Source of the DNA: Oceanospirillaceae bacterium
Lineage (GTDB): Bacteria; Pseudomonadota; Gammaproteobacteria; Pseudomonadales; Litoribrevibacteraceae
Direction: 5' to 3'
Length of the DNA: 64,000 nucleotides
Assembly: GCA_015665455.1 (NCBI GenBank)
Contig: JADFAD010000006.1
Span: 682,001-746,000, forward strand
The notes below the pieces were generated by a model, which made no database searches, had not been told where the DNA came from, and saw only the letters and a program-made list of their open reading frames with translations. Position 1 is the stretch's first letter, and every line of letters begins with the position of its first letter. Below are positions 29,917-38,422 of the stretch, piece by piece. The position numbers were made by a program, and so were the translations under genes.

Positions 29917-31722
29917 ATGCATGCCGATAGTAACAACAATCTAACAACTAAAAGCAACTCAATGGAAATAAATAAGCGACCAAATACAGCAGAAGGCTGG
30001 GCTCACTTGATTAAAGATCAAGCACTTCCCTTACTTCCTAATACCAGTGCCCAATTAATTACTGCACTCAAACAAACCGATTTAGCTTTTAGCAAATTGG
30101 CTGCACTCATACATCGCGATCCGATTGCTTGCTTGTACTTGATTAAATTTGCAAATCAACAATGTAAAAACCCAGATACTGAAATTCACTCTCCTGATCT
30201 AGCGATTAGCATGTTGGGCGTCGATAAAGTTCGCACCATCATGAAAAAGCTGCCCACGCTGAAATTAAACCCTAGAAATATTGCTCATAGAGAATACCTT
30301 CAATCCATCTGCAATAGCTTACACGCCGCAGCCCAGGCTGATCACATGGCTGAATACAAACCCATACTGCCAAGAGAAGTCCTGTATTGGTCCACTTTGT
30401 TCGCCGGTACGGGTTTTTGGTTGATGTGGTCAACAGCCCCTCACGAAATGAGAATCATCCAATATCTAACGTTTGAAGAAAAAATGCCGATGGAGAAAGC
30501 CCAAAGACAAATTTTGGGCTGTACAATATTAGACATCAGTCAATTTTTAGGCTCTATGTGGCGCCTTCCTACATTTACCCAAGCAAGCATCATGGAAGGT
30601 CTGCGACCAACCAGTCGACAACTCGTACAGCTAAGCAAAGCTTGCCCAGAAAAATCAGCCATACCTCCAAGCCTTGAAAGAAATTTAAAGCTAACGATAA
30701 ACTCACCTACGTTCCCAACATTCTTAGGGAATTTCTTAGCAATGGAGAGTTACAAGAGCTGGCACGGCCGGAATTTTGATCGAGCGGTATCCATTTACGG
30801 GACCTACATGGGCATAGATCACCAAACGGCCTATCAACGAATCAGAGATACCTCAATTAAGGTATCAGCCGAACACCCAATCCCCTACATATTGCTTCCT
30901 GCGAAACACCTATTACAAATACCCTCTGACATATCTCGCATTAGTAAACCAAGTTGGGCAGGCGATGACATACCCGACTCACCTAAAAAGAGAAAGCAAT
31001 CCGTAAATTCAACGACAACGCAAGCGTCACCAACCACTGAAAATACAGCCAGTGCACAGAAAAACAGTGAAGTAGGAGACATAGACTTTATACCTAAGAA
31101 ATCGACACCAAGATCTGAGAAAACAAACCCAGCACTTGCAAGAGAAGCACCAACGGTCAAACTGAAAGACAAACGCAACATGCAAATGTTCAGCGAACTG
31201 ACAAATAATATGCTCAAACACCCTGAACGATTCCAGGACATTCATGAATTAATGAATGCGGCCGTTCAATGCATCAAGTACGGATTAGGACTTGAACGAA
31301 GTTCCGCATCACTCATTAGCGCCTCTGGCCACAAGTTAGTCGCCTATTATACTGCTGGAATGATGGACAGCCCTAAGCTGGCAGACCTGGTCATAGACTT
31401 AAAAAGACCTAGTATCTTTCAAAAACTGTCTCAAAAGCCCTTGGGTGCATGGATCAGCCAAACCAATGCAGCCAAATTGCGCTCATCAATACCAGCATCA
31501 TTAACAAATGCATCACAAGCGCACTACTTTTTTGTCCAGTCTATTTTCGCAAAAGGAAAACCTGTGGTTATCATCTATGCTGACTCAGGCGCGAGAGGAG
31601 CTGACTTTTCTGAAGAAGACTACAAGTATTTTAAAGTACTTTGCCGAGCGCTTGGTCATTGCGTTGAGCAATTCACAGACAGAAAAACAACCTTGAAAAA
31701 AAGTCAGCAAATAAAGCCTTAA
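29917..31722 (+). CDS. HDOD domain protein with C-terminal GAF-like domain
   Basis: This 601-residue cytoplasmic protein starts with an HDOD region (about residues 30-240): LPLLPNTSAQLITAL, the stretch FSKLAALIHRDPIACLYLIK, and SMLGVDKVRTIMKKL. HDOD proteins resemble HD phosphohydrolases without the metal-binding residues and are thought to act in signalling. A low-complexity linker rich in Ser, Thr, Lys and Pro (about 340-405) leads to a GAF-like domain (about 420-585) with FSELTNNMLKHP and IIYADSGARGADFSEEDYKY. An ATG at 29962 is a possible alternative start. A homologue lies between motA and rhdA in Pseudomonas. The exact role is unknown. Confidence 0.8.
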   Translation: MHADSNNNLTTKSNSMEINKRPNTAEGWAHLIKDQALPLLPNTSAQLITALKQTDLAFSKLAALIHRDPIACLYLIKFANQQCKNPDTEIHSPDLAISMLGVDKVRTIMKKLPTLKLNPRNIAHREYLQSICNSLHAAAQADHMAEYKPILPREVLYWSTLFAGTGFWLMWSTAPHEMRIIQYLTFEEKMPMEKAQRQILGCTILDISQFLGSMWRLPTFTQASIMEGLRPTSRQLVQLSKACPEKSAIPPSLERNLKLTINSPTFPTFLGNFLAMESYKSWHGRNFDRAVSIYGTYMGIDHQTAYQRIRDTSIKVSAEHPIPYILLPAKHLLQIPSDISRISKPSWAGDDIPDSPKKRKQSVNSTTTQASPTTENTASAQKNSEVGDIDFIPKKSTPRSEKTNPALAREAPTVKLKDKRNMQMFSELTNNMLKHPERFQDIHELMNAAVQCIKYGLGLERSSASLISASGHKLVAYYTAGMMDSPKLADLVIDLKRPSIFQKLSQKPLGAWISQTNAAKLRSSIPASLTNASQAHYFFVQSIFAKGKPVVIIYADSGARGADFSEEDYKYFKVLCRALGHCVEQFTDRKTTLKKSQQIKP

Positions 31723-31743
31723 CCACAGCCAATCCCTTTCAAT

Positions 31744-31788
31744 TACGACCTCTAGGTCGTATTATTTTCGTTAGATTAAACGAAAATA
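31744..31788 (+). terminator. Tandem hairpins between the HDOD gene and rhdA
   Basis: TACGACC (31744-31750) pairs with GGTCGTA (31755-31761) around TCTA and is followed by TTATTTT, a plausible terminator. Directly after it TATTTTCG (31763-31770) is inverted as CGAAAATA (31781-31788), forming a second, AT-rich hairpin that ends 5 nt before the GTG at 31794. Confidence 0.5.
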
Positions 31789-31805
31789 CAATAGTGAATG
31801 GATTT

Positions 31806-32657
31806 ATGACTGCAACCGACACCAATGACCTACCATTAGTTATAGAAGCAACTCAGCTAAACGAAGCCATTAAAGACCCGAAGCTGAGTCAGCAGCTCAT
31901 CATTCTCGATTTATCTACACAAGAACTCTTTGATCTTGGGCATATACCAACGGCAGTTTATGTCGACCATAAGAGACTGACATGCGCACAGCCCCCTGCT
32001 CCAGGCAAGCTACCAGCGTTAGACAGCCTGTCACAATTAATGTCAGACATCGGATTAACAGAAGACAGCCACGTTGTCGTTTATGATCACGAAGGTGGCC
32101 CTTGGGCGGGTCGTTTCATCTGGACGCTCGATCTATTAGGGCACACTAAATATTCATTTCTAAACGGCGGCCGTGATGCTTGGTTTGCAGAAAAGCTCGA
32201 TCTCAGTAACGAGCCCTCCAACCCAATCCCAAGCAACTTTCAAGCAGAACTTAAAGACTCTTCAGGCTTAGCCAGTAAAGAAGAGATCTTAAATGCACTA
32301 GACAGCATTCCTTCTAAAACCGCGATATGGGACGCACGTTCAGCCGATGAATATTCAGGCCTAAAAGTCCTAGCTGCACGTGGTGGCCACATCCCAGGCG
32401 CCACACATTTAGAATGGACAGATACACTAGACAAAAAAAACTCAGGAAAGCTTCTCCCTGTTGAAGCCCTCAAGAAATTGCTAACAAGTAAAGGCCTCAC
32501 TGAAGACAAAACAATTATTTCTCATTGCCAAACCCATCGTCGCTCAGGTTTAACGTATTTGGTCGCAAAATATTTAGGCTATCCAAATAACAAAGCGTAT
32601 GATGGCTCTTGGTCAGAATGGGGGAATGATCCAGACACCCCAGTTGAAGCCAATTAA
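31806..32657 (+). CDS. rhdA: Thiosulfate sulfurtransferase (rhodanese) RhdA
   Basis: This 283-residue protein has two rhodanese domains. The first (about 10-130) is inactive; the second (about 155-275) carries the active loop SHCQTHRRSG with the catalytic Cys near residue 241. The loop is close to the CQTHHRS of Azotobacter and Pseudomonas RhdA, which favours thiosulfate sulfurtransferase over the mercaptopyruvate type. I start at the ATG at 31806; a GTG at 31794 is in frame but equally lacks a ribosome-binding site. It lies between the HDOD gene and psd, as RhdA does in Pseudomonas. Confidence 0.87.
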   Translation: MTATDTNDLPLVIEATQLNEAIKDPKLSQQLIILDLSTQELFDLGHIPTAVYVDHKRLTCAQPPAPGKLPALDSLSQLMSDIGLTEDSHVVVYDHEGGPWAGRFIWTLDLLGHTKYSFLNGGRDAWFAEKLDLSNEPSNPIPSNFQAELKDSSGLASKEEILNALDSIPSKTAIWDARSADEYSGLKVLAARGGHIPGATHLEWTDTLDKKNSGKLLPVEALKKLLTSKGLTEDKTIISHCQTHRRSGLTYLVAKYLGYPNNKAYDGSWSEWGNDPDTPVEAN

Positions 32658-32753
32658 ACTTTTTACATCAAAACTTCCGCCAAGTGTTCATACATTTGTC
32701 ACGAACTCTTGGCTATATAACATCAACTCTTATTTGATACAGCGACCGATTTA

Positions 32754-33608
32754 ATGAAAGACCGTTTGTTTGCGTTTTCTCAGCACTTAATGCCTCAACA
32801 TGCCATTTCTCGCGTTGCAAGATTATTAGCTGAGTCTAAAAGATCCTCTGTTAAAACACCGTTTATTAATACCTTCATTAAACAATACGGTATTGATATG
32901 TCCGAAGCTGAAAATTCAGATCCAGCCAGCTACGCCAACTTCAACGATTTTTTCACTCGGGCTTTAAAACCGGGCGCAAGAACCATCGCGAAAGGCGAAA
33001 AGTCTTTAGCATGCCCTGCCGACGGAGCAGTAAGTCAGCTTGGTGACATTAAACAAGGCCGTATATTTCAAGCCAAAGGCCATGACTTTGGTTTAAAAGA
33101 GCTACTCGGTGGTGATTCATCTCTGGAATCAGAATTTCAAGGTGGAAAATTTTCAACCATTTACTTATCTCCCAAAGATTACCATCGAATTCATATCCCT
33201 TTCACTGGCACTCTACGCTCAATGACGTACATTCCAGGAAAGCTATTTTCGGTAAATCCAGCAACCGTAAACAATGTAGACAACCTATTTGCCCGTAATG
33301 AACGTGTGAGCTGCATTTTTGATACAGAAAATGGTCCAATGGCTGTAGTACTTGTTGGCGCAATGATCGTTGCAAGCATTGAAACAGTCTGGGCTGGTTT
33401 AGTAACTCCGCCTCGCCAGAAGCTGACCACATGGGATTACCCTTCCTCAGGCAAGGACTCTATCCAATTAAACAAGGGCGATGAATTGGGTCGATTCAAG
33501 TTAGGTTCAACCGTTGTATTATGCTTCCCTGAAAATTCAATTGAATGGGATAAAAACCTAAAAGAAGGGTCTGTGACTCGTATGGGCGAAGAAATCGCGA
33601 GCTACTAA
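32754..33608 (+). CDS. psd: Phosphatidylserine decarboxylase proenzyme
   Basis: This 284-residue inner-membrane enzyme makes phosphatidylethanolamine from phosphatidylserine. The conserved block LSPKDYHRIHIPFTGTL and IPGKLFSVNPATV identify the family. The C-terminal LGST motif marks the self-cleavage site, with Ser252 becoming the pyruvoyl group of the alpha subunit. Length matches bacterial type I Psd. It follows rhdA on the same strand by 96 nt and converges with epmA across a hairpin. Confidence 0.96.
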   Translation: MKDRLFAFSQHLMPQHAISRVARLLAESKRSSVKTPFINTFIKQYGIDMSEAENSDPASYANFNDFFTRALKPGARTIAKGEKSLACPADGAVSQLGDIKQGRIFQAKGHDFGLKELLGGDSSLESEFQGGKFSTIYLSPKDYHRIHIPFTGTLRSMTYIPGKLFSVNPATVNNVDNLFARNERVSCIFDTENGPMAVVLVGAMIVASIETVWAGLVTPPRQKLTTWDYPSSGKDSIQLNKGDELGRFKLGSTVVLCFPENSIEWDKNLKEGSVTRMGEEIASY

Positions 33609-33618
33609 CCCTCTAAGG

Positions 33619-33653
33619 CTTAAAGAGTCACTCTAAAAGAGAGGCTCTTTAAG
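33619..33653. terminator. Hairpin at the psd-epmA convergence
   Basis: CTTAAAGAG (33619-33627) is inverted as CTCTTTAAG (33645-33653), with ACTCT/AGAG pairing inside. It overlaps the epmA stop codon. There is no T run, so efficiency as a terminator is uncertain. Confidence 0.4.
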
Positions 33654-34614
33654 TTCGATCAAACGGAAACGCAATCACCTCTGAAATATCATCGTAACCG
33701 TAACGTAGCATCAACAAGCGATCTATCCCTAAAGCAACACCGCAACACGCTTCCATGTCTGTTTTTAATGCCTCTACCAGTTTTTGATCCCAAGGAACTT
33801 GGGACTTATCAAGGCTTTTACGCATCTCTAAGTCATGTTTAAAGCGGCGTTCCTGCTCCTTGGCATCTAAAAGCTCATCATATCCGTTGGCTAATTCAGC
33901 ACCCGACACATACAGCTCAAACCGTTTGGCAACTTGAACGCCGTCCACCACATCAATCTTTGACAGGGCAGCCTGACTTGCTGGAAAGTCATAAACAAAC
34001 GTCAAGACATCTTGACCCAAGTACGGCTCGATGCAATGGCTCATTAATAAATCTAAGCTACTGCTTGTCGGCTCTCCGACCATATTGCAGCCAGTCTTAT
34101 CTAAACACAAAGTCACTAGATCTTCCGGTCTGGCAGTAAAAGGATCTACACTCAACCGCTCTAGAAATAATGATCGATAAGAAAATGATTCTACTGTGCT
34201 TATACCTAATAATTCACCAGCAAGCTCAGCAACTTCATTCATCAACCCTTGGAAGCATAACCCAGGGCGATACCACTCAAGCATTGTAAACTCAGGATTA
34301 TGACGGGACCCCGCCTCACCATTTCGAAATGCCTTTGCTATCTGAAATATACTCTGGCCATGAGTAGCTAACAATCGCTTCAATGCGAATTCAGGTGATG
34401 TTTGTAAATAAAGATCTTGTTGAACACCAGCCACATCTACGGTTGCCTTAATGGAATCTAAGTGCAAATCCGTAGACCCTGCCCGCATCAAAGCGGGAGT
34501 ATCAACTTCAAGCACTCCCTTTACTTTAAAAAACTCACGAATGGAGTTTAATGTATCCGCTCTTTGCTTAAGTGCATCCCAGCTCGTACTGGCCTGCCAT
34601 AAACTACTAGACAT
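33649..34614 (-). CDS. epmA: Elongation factor P--(R)-beta-lysine ligase EpmA
   Basis: This 321-residue enzyme (also PoxA, GenX or YjeA) attaches (R)-beta-lysine to Lys34 of EF-P. It is a lysyl-tRNA-synthetase paralogue without the anticodon-binding domain. Class II motifs are FRNGEAGSRHNPEFTMLEWY (motif 2) and GVALGIDRLLMLRYG (motif 3). It sits next to its substrate gene efp and the aminomutase gene epmB, so the whole modification set is in 2.7 kb. A terminator-like hairpin lies between efp and this gene, 37 nt before its ATG. Confidence 0.96.
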   Translation of the reverse strand: MSSSLWQASTSWDALKQRADTLNSIREFFKVKGVLEVDTPALMRAGSTDLHLDSIKATVDVAGVQQDLYLQTSPEFALKRLLATHGQSIFQIAKAFRNGEAGSRHNPEFTMLEWYRPGLCFQGLMNEVAELAGELLGISTVESFSYRSLFLERLSVDPFTARPEDLVTLCLDKTGCNMVGEPTSSSLDLLMSHCIEPYLGQDVLTFVYDFPASQAALSKIDVVDGVQVAKRFELYVSGAELANGYDELLDAKEQERRFKHDLEMRKSLDKSQVPWDQKLVEALKTDMEACCGVALGIDRLLMLRYGYDDISEVIAFPFDRT

Positions 34615-34651
34615 TGAGTCGTTCTCGTATCGATTTGAAATATTCAGGCGT

Positions 34652-34679
34652 AAAAAAAGACGGATAAACCGCCTTTTTT
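34652..34679 (-). terminator. Terminator after efp
   Basis: On the - strand AAAAAAGGCGG pairs with CCGTCTTTTTT around TTTAT, with one G-U pair, and ends in a T run. It lies a few nt after the efp stop and 37 nt before the epmA ATG. Confidence 0.75.
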
Positions 34680-34693
34680 CAATAGAGATCTAT

Positions 34694-35260
34694 CTAAGCA
34701 CGAGACACGTATTCACCCGTACGCGTATCAACTTTCAGCTTATCACCAATATTTACGAACAGCGGAACCTTAACAACTGCACCCGTAGTTAACGTAGCAG
34801 GCTTGCTCCCACCTTGAGCTGTATCACCTTTAAGGCCCGGATCCGTTTCAACCACTTCCAGTTCAACAAAGTTAGCTGGAGAAATAGCCAATGGCTCACC
34901 GTTATACAAAGTCACGGTATAGATATCCTGTTCTTTCAGCCACTTAACTGTATCACCCAACGCCGTTTCATCAGCCGCATGCTGCTCAAACGAACCGTCA
35001 TTCAACATGAAATGCCAGAACTCCCCATCTGTATATAGATATTCCATATCCAGATCCATTACATCCGCGCCTTCTAGGCTCTCTCCAGATTTGAACGTTC
35101 TTTCCCAAACGCGACCAGACTTAAGGTTTCTTAACTTCACACGGTTAAAAGCTTGGCCTTTTCCCGGCTTAACGAATTCATTATCAAGAATGGCACAGGG
35201 GTCACCCTCTAACATTACTTTAAGACCGCTACGGAATTCATTGGTAGAATACGATGCCAT
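34694..35260 (-). CDS. efp: Elongation factor P
   Basis: This 188-residue factor binds between the P and E sites of the ribosome and rescues stalls at polyproline. The three beta-barrel domains are intact. Lys34 lies in VKPGKGQAF, the site lysylated in E. coli, and fits the presence of epmA and epmB rather than the Arg32 rhamnosylation system of Pseudomonas. So despite a Pseudomonas-like gene order, this organism uses the lysine-type modification. A GAGCGAG stretch precedes the ATG. Confidence 0.97.
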   Translation of the reverse strand: MASYSTNEFRSGLKVMLEGDPCAILDNEFVKPGKGQAFNRVKLRNLKSGRVWERTFKSGESLEGADVMDLDMEYLYTDGEFWHFMLNDGSFEQHAADETALGDTVKWLKEQDIYTVTLYNGEPLAISPANFVELEVVETDPGLKGDTAQGGSKPATLTTGAVVKVPLFVNIGDKLKVDTRTGEYVSRA

Positions 35261-35293
35261 AATTACTCGCTCATAAAAATTTGGTTATTAAAA

Positions 35294-36301
35294 ATGAAAC
35301 TTATCCTCTCGGACTCAGATTCCCGACCACTATGGAAACAACAATTATCCAGTTCAATCGAGTCTGTTAACAAGTTGTTGCGTATTTTAGAGATAGATCC
35401 GTCAATATTAAACCTTAGTGAACAAGCTAGCGAGCAGTTTTCTCTACGCGTTCCTCTTCCTTTCGTAGAAAAAATGACGAAAGGTGATATAAACGATCCA
35501 TTACTAAAACAAATACTGCCTATCAAAGAAGAGGAAGAAGTACACCCGGGATTCAGTTCAGACCCTCTTGAAGAAAATACAGCCAATCCAATTCCCGGCC
35601 TAATACATAAATACAAAAATAGAGTTTTACTCATCGGCGCCCAGACCTGCGCAATTAATTGTCGATATTGTTTCCGACGTCACTTCCCATACCAAAACAA
35701 TAAGATTTCAACCCACCAAATTGACTCAATTATTAATTACATAGGCCAACATGAAGAGCTTGATGAAGTTATTCTGAGCGGTGGAGACCCACTTGCTAAT
35801 AACGATAGAACACTAAAAAACCTAATAGAAAAACTCAACACAATCAAACACATAAAACGTCTCAGAATCCATACTCGTCTACCGGTTGTTATTCCGGATC
35901 GAATTAACCATGAACTTCTGGAATGGGTTAGTAACAGCAAACGACCTATTACATTCGTTATCCATGTAAACCACCCAAACGAAATAGATGAAACGCTTAA
36001 ACAAGCAATCAGCCAGCTTAGATCTGCCGGTTCAATGGTTCTAAATCAATCCGTTTTGTTAAAAGGCATCAATAACGACACAAGGACACTCATTCAACTG
36101 AGCGAAAAGCTGTTTAATATAGGAGTGATGCCCTATTACCTAAATGTATTAGACCGAGTGAGCGGAAGTGCTCATTTTGAAGTTTCTGAACCCGAGGCAA
36201 AACAGTTGATAGAAAAGATGATGATCAACACTTCAGGCTATCTCGTACCGAAACTGGTTAGAGAGAGAGCAGATAAACCCTATAAGATGCCTATCAAGTA
36301 A
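35294..36301 (+). CDS. epmB: L-lysine 2,3-aminomutase EpmB
   Basis: This 335-residue radical-SAM, PLP-dependent enzyme turns L-lysine into (R)-beta-lysine for EF-P modification. The cluster motif CAINCRYCFRRHFPYQ is intact, followed by EVILSGGDPL. The PLP lysine is expected in the C-terminal SGYLVPKLVRE region. Like other EpmB proteins it has a short N-terminus and lacks the long C-terminal extension of fermentative lysine aminomutases. Its ATG is only 33 nt from the divergent efp ATG, and no clear ribosome-binding site is visible. Confidence 0.95.
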   Translation: MKLILSDSDSRPLWKQQLSSSIESVNKLLRILEIDPSILNLSEQASEQFSLRVPLPFVEKMTKGDINDPLLKQILPIKEEEEVHPGFSSDPLEENTANPIPGLIHKYKNRVLLIGAQTCAINCRYCFRRHFPYQNNKISTHQIDSIINYIGQHEELDEVILSGGDPLANNDRTLKNLIEKLNTIKHIKRLRIHTRLPVVIPDRINHELLEWVSNSKRPITFVIHVNHPNEIDETLKQAISQLRSAGSMVLNQSVLLKGINNDTRTLIQLSEKLFNIGVMPYYLNVLDRVSGSAHFEVSEPEAKQLIEKMMINTSGYLVPKLVRERADKPYKMPIK

Positions 36302-36335
36302 GGCATCAACCGAAAGCCCTAGCTAATTTAACTTC

Positions 36336-36363
36336 TTGATATTCCTTGCTCTTCCGGTATTAT
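36336..36363 (+). promoter_or_regulatory. Sigma-70 promoter for the PilZ-like gene
   Basis: TTGATA (36336-36341) and TATTAT (36358-36363) are separated by 16 nt. Transcription would start near 36370 and give a leader of about 126 nt that contains the long inverted repeat described next. Confidence 0.6.
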
Positions 36364-36404
36364 CTAGCTAGACATAATAATAACTATACAAAAACAATAC
36401 AGCG

Positions 36405-36492
36405 ACTTTTAAAACATAAGCTCCTAACTGTAATTTTCATAGAAATAAATCAAGCCAATATAAATTATAAAACTATACTTATGTTTTAAAGT
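36405..36492. repeat. Long inverted repeat in the leader of the PilZ-like gene
   Basis: The arm at 36405-36420 (ending AAAACATAAG) is inverted at 36478-36492 (starting CTTATGTTTT), matching over 15 positions with one extra T. The arms are 57 nt apart and the second ends 3 nt before the ATG at 36496. Folded RNA would bury the translation start; as DNA the arms could be paired protein sites. Confidence 0.6.
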
Positions 36493-36495
36493 AGA

Positions 36496-38349
36496 ATGGA
36501 CGATTGGTTCTTAGGTATGAACGCACCCAAATCAATAAAGCTAAATATCCCTGAGCAGGATTTAAACAAACTTACATTTTGCGATGCGAATGTAAGAAGT
36601 CTGCAAGCTTGGGTAGATGCATTACCTATGACGAATATTGGTGAGACATCCAAGAGACTTTATCACGCCATTATTGAGCTAAATCGCTTACATCTAACGC
36701 CTCAAATACGCTATCAACTCTTAGAACTTCTTCGTCCATCTATTTACTTTATTTGCAAAGCACTGGGAAAACATTACCTTCATCAACCCGTTGTAATGCC
36801 TGAAAAGCCACTCAAGATAGCAAACTTAGCGCAGGCACTTCAGTCCCATTTAGCAGCTGGATATAAAATAGCTATTGCGCAATGTTTAGAACTCACAAGC
36901 AACGAAAAAAACAAAAAGCTACTTACCTTTTGCATCCACAGAGCCATATCGGATTTAGGTAGAACGATTGTACGTGCTTACCAACTGTATCGGCCAACAC
37001 CGGCCAATACTTGGACCGAAATCCACCAACTCTATTTATTGGCTGAAAGTAGAAATTTACTTGAATACCAAGTGATTGATAAAGCCAATAGCAAAAGTGA
37101 AGCATCCGCTATTCCTCATTGCTACTTACGCATTTGCTTACTAGGTACAGCAAAACCCAACCAGATAAGACAGCAAGAGTTAGTGAAAGCCTACGACGCA
37201 CTTGAATCGTGGGTCGATCAAGTTCAGGTATGCTCGCCAACAGAGAAACACGCACTGTTTGTCGCACTTCTAACGGATGATTCACCTCCGATTTATAGAA
37301 TTAAGGCGTCCGGCACACAGAAAGAAATGCAACGAGGGATTGATACTCAACGCCTCGTTGATTTGCTCAATAGGCAAAGTAATCTCCCCGAAAATAGCTC
37401 TGAATCTCTCATTGATATCCCTCGAGATATAGGCCCTAATCTTCTTCAACATTTAACTATTTCTTGGGGACGAATGACTGAACGGGGCTTTGCTAGAGCG
37501 CCAGCACAAGGCTCAATGCAACTCTTAATCGGGTTAGCGTCCGTGCACTTCCACCTTGCAGGCGAACGATCGCTTCAAGAGCAACTAGGACAAGACATCG
37601 AAACAGTTCTACTGGGTGGTACAGACAACCCGTTTCTGCAAGGACAGCAGGGGCAAGACGGTGTCGGTAATGGCACAGACGCTTGGTCTTCTGCATTTGA
37701 CGCGGGTGGAAGTAAGATCCCTGAAGTTGAAGGTATGAGCATCAGCGGTATAAATTTCATGCCCAATAAACTCTCTGAGGATGAACGAAATCAGGTTAAA
37801 AAATATCAAGCTCCCATCCACACCATTGATACATTAGACACAAGCCCGGGAGGCTACTGTCTTCGTTGGTCTTCAGATGTCCCTCTCAAAGCACAATCCG
37901 GAGAAATAATTGCGCTACGAGAGAATCAGCACCAAGGATGGAGCATTGCCGTTGTTCGCTGGATCCGTCATATAAACCAGAAAGGCACCATGATGGGTGT
38001 AGAACTATTGGCACCATCAGCGTCTCCATGCGCCATACGTTTAGTTCAAAAAAATGGCACCATGTCCGAATACCTACATGCTTTACTATTGCCTGAACTG
38101 GCTGCTATAGGAAAGCCAATGTCAATCATCGCACCAAGATTACCGTTCAAGGTTGGCCAAAAGGTTATGGTGAACTTGGCAGGAAAAACATCTCAGTACC
38201 AATTAAATAAGCGCTTAACCGCTACCGCGAGCTTTAATCAATTCCAATTGAAGTCTACAGCATCCAAAATAAGCATAGAGAAACCCAAAACAACAAAAGA
38301 GTCTCCAACGTCTGGAGACGATTTTGACTCTTTATGGCCAAACCTATAA
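36496..38349 (+). CDS. PilZ-like domain protein upstream of fimX
   Basis: This 617-residue protein has no signal peptide or membrane segment. The first two thirds are helical and unfamiliar to me. Near residues 440-510 a PilZ-like barrel can be seen: the second PilZ motif appears as DTSPGGYCLRW, then GEIIALREN and WSIAVVRWIRH, and GVELLAP. The RxxxR motif that normally precedes it and grips c-di-GMP is not seen, so canonical binding is doubtful. Pseudomonas has a PilZ protein gene at the same place between psd and fimX. A promoter and a long inverted repeat precede it; fimX follows 73 nt later, so the two are probably co-transcribed. Confidence 0.65.
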   Translation: MDDWFLGMNAPKSIKLNIPEQDLNKLTFCDANVRSLQAWVDALPMTNIGETSKRLYHAIIELNRLHLTPQIRYQLLELLRPSIYFICKALGKHYLHQPVVMPEKPLKIANLAQALQSHLAAGYKIAIAQCLELTSNEKNKKLLTFCIHRAISDLGRTIVRAYQLYRPTPANTWTEIHQLYLLAESRNLLEYQVIDKANSKSEASAIPHCYLRICLLGTAKPNQIRQQELVKAYDALESWVDQVQVCSPTEKHALFVALLTDDSPPIYRIKASGTQKEMQRGIDTQRLVDLLNRQSNLPENSSESLIDIPRDIGPNLLQHLTISWGRMTERGFARAPAQGSMQLLIGLASVHFHLAGERSLQEQLGQDIETVLLGGTDNPFLQGQQGQDGVGNGTDAWSSAFDAGGSKIPEVEGMSISGINFMPNKLSEDERNQVKKYQAPIHTIDTLDTSPGGYCLRWSSDVPLKAQSGEIIALRENQHQGWSIAVVRWIRHINQKGTMMGVELLAPSASPCAIRLVQKNGTMSEYLHALLLPELAAIGKPMSIIAPRLPFKVGQKVMVNLAGKTSQYQLNKRLTATASFNQFQLKSTASKISIEKPKTTKESPTSGDDFDSLWPNL

Positions 38350-38422
38350 CCACGTCCTCTCATAGCTAAGACGAAAGGTGTAATATTGCCATAAAGAACT
38401 TAAGGACAGAGCATACCTATCA

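Noticed and set aside
30885-31245. Two - strand frames opposite the HDOD gene
   Set aside because: They mirror the low-complexity linker of the HDOD protein and have no start signal or recognisable domain.
36405-36492. Inverted repeat ends of a small mobile element
   Set aside because: There is no coding capacity between the arms and no target-site duplication; the position against a promoter and start codon fits regulation better.
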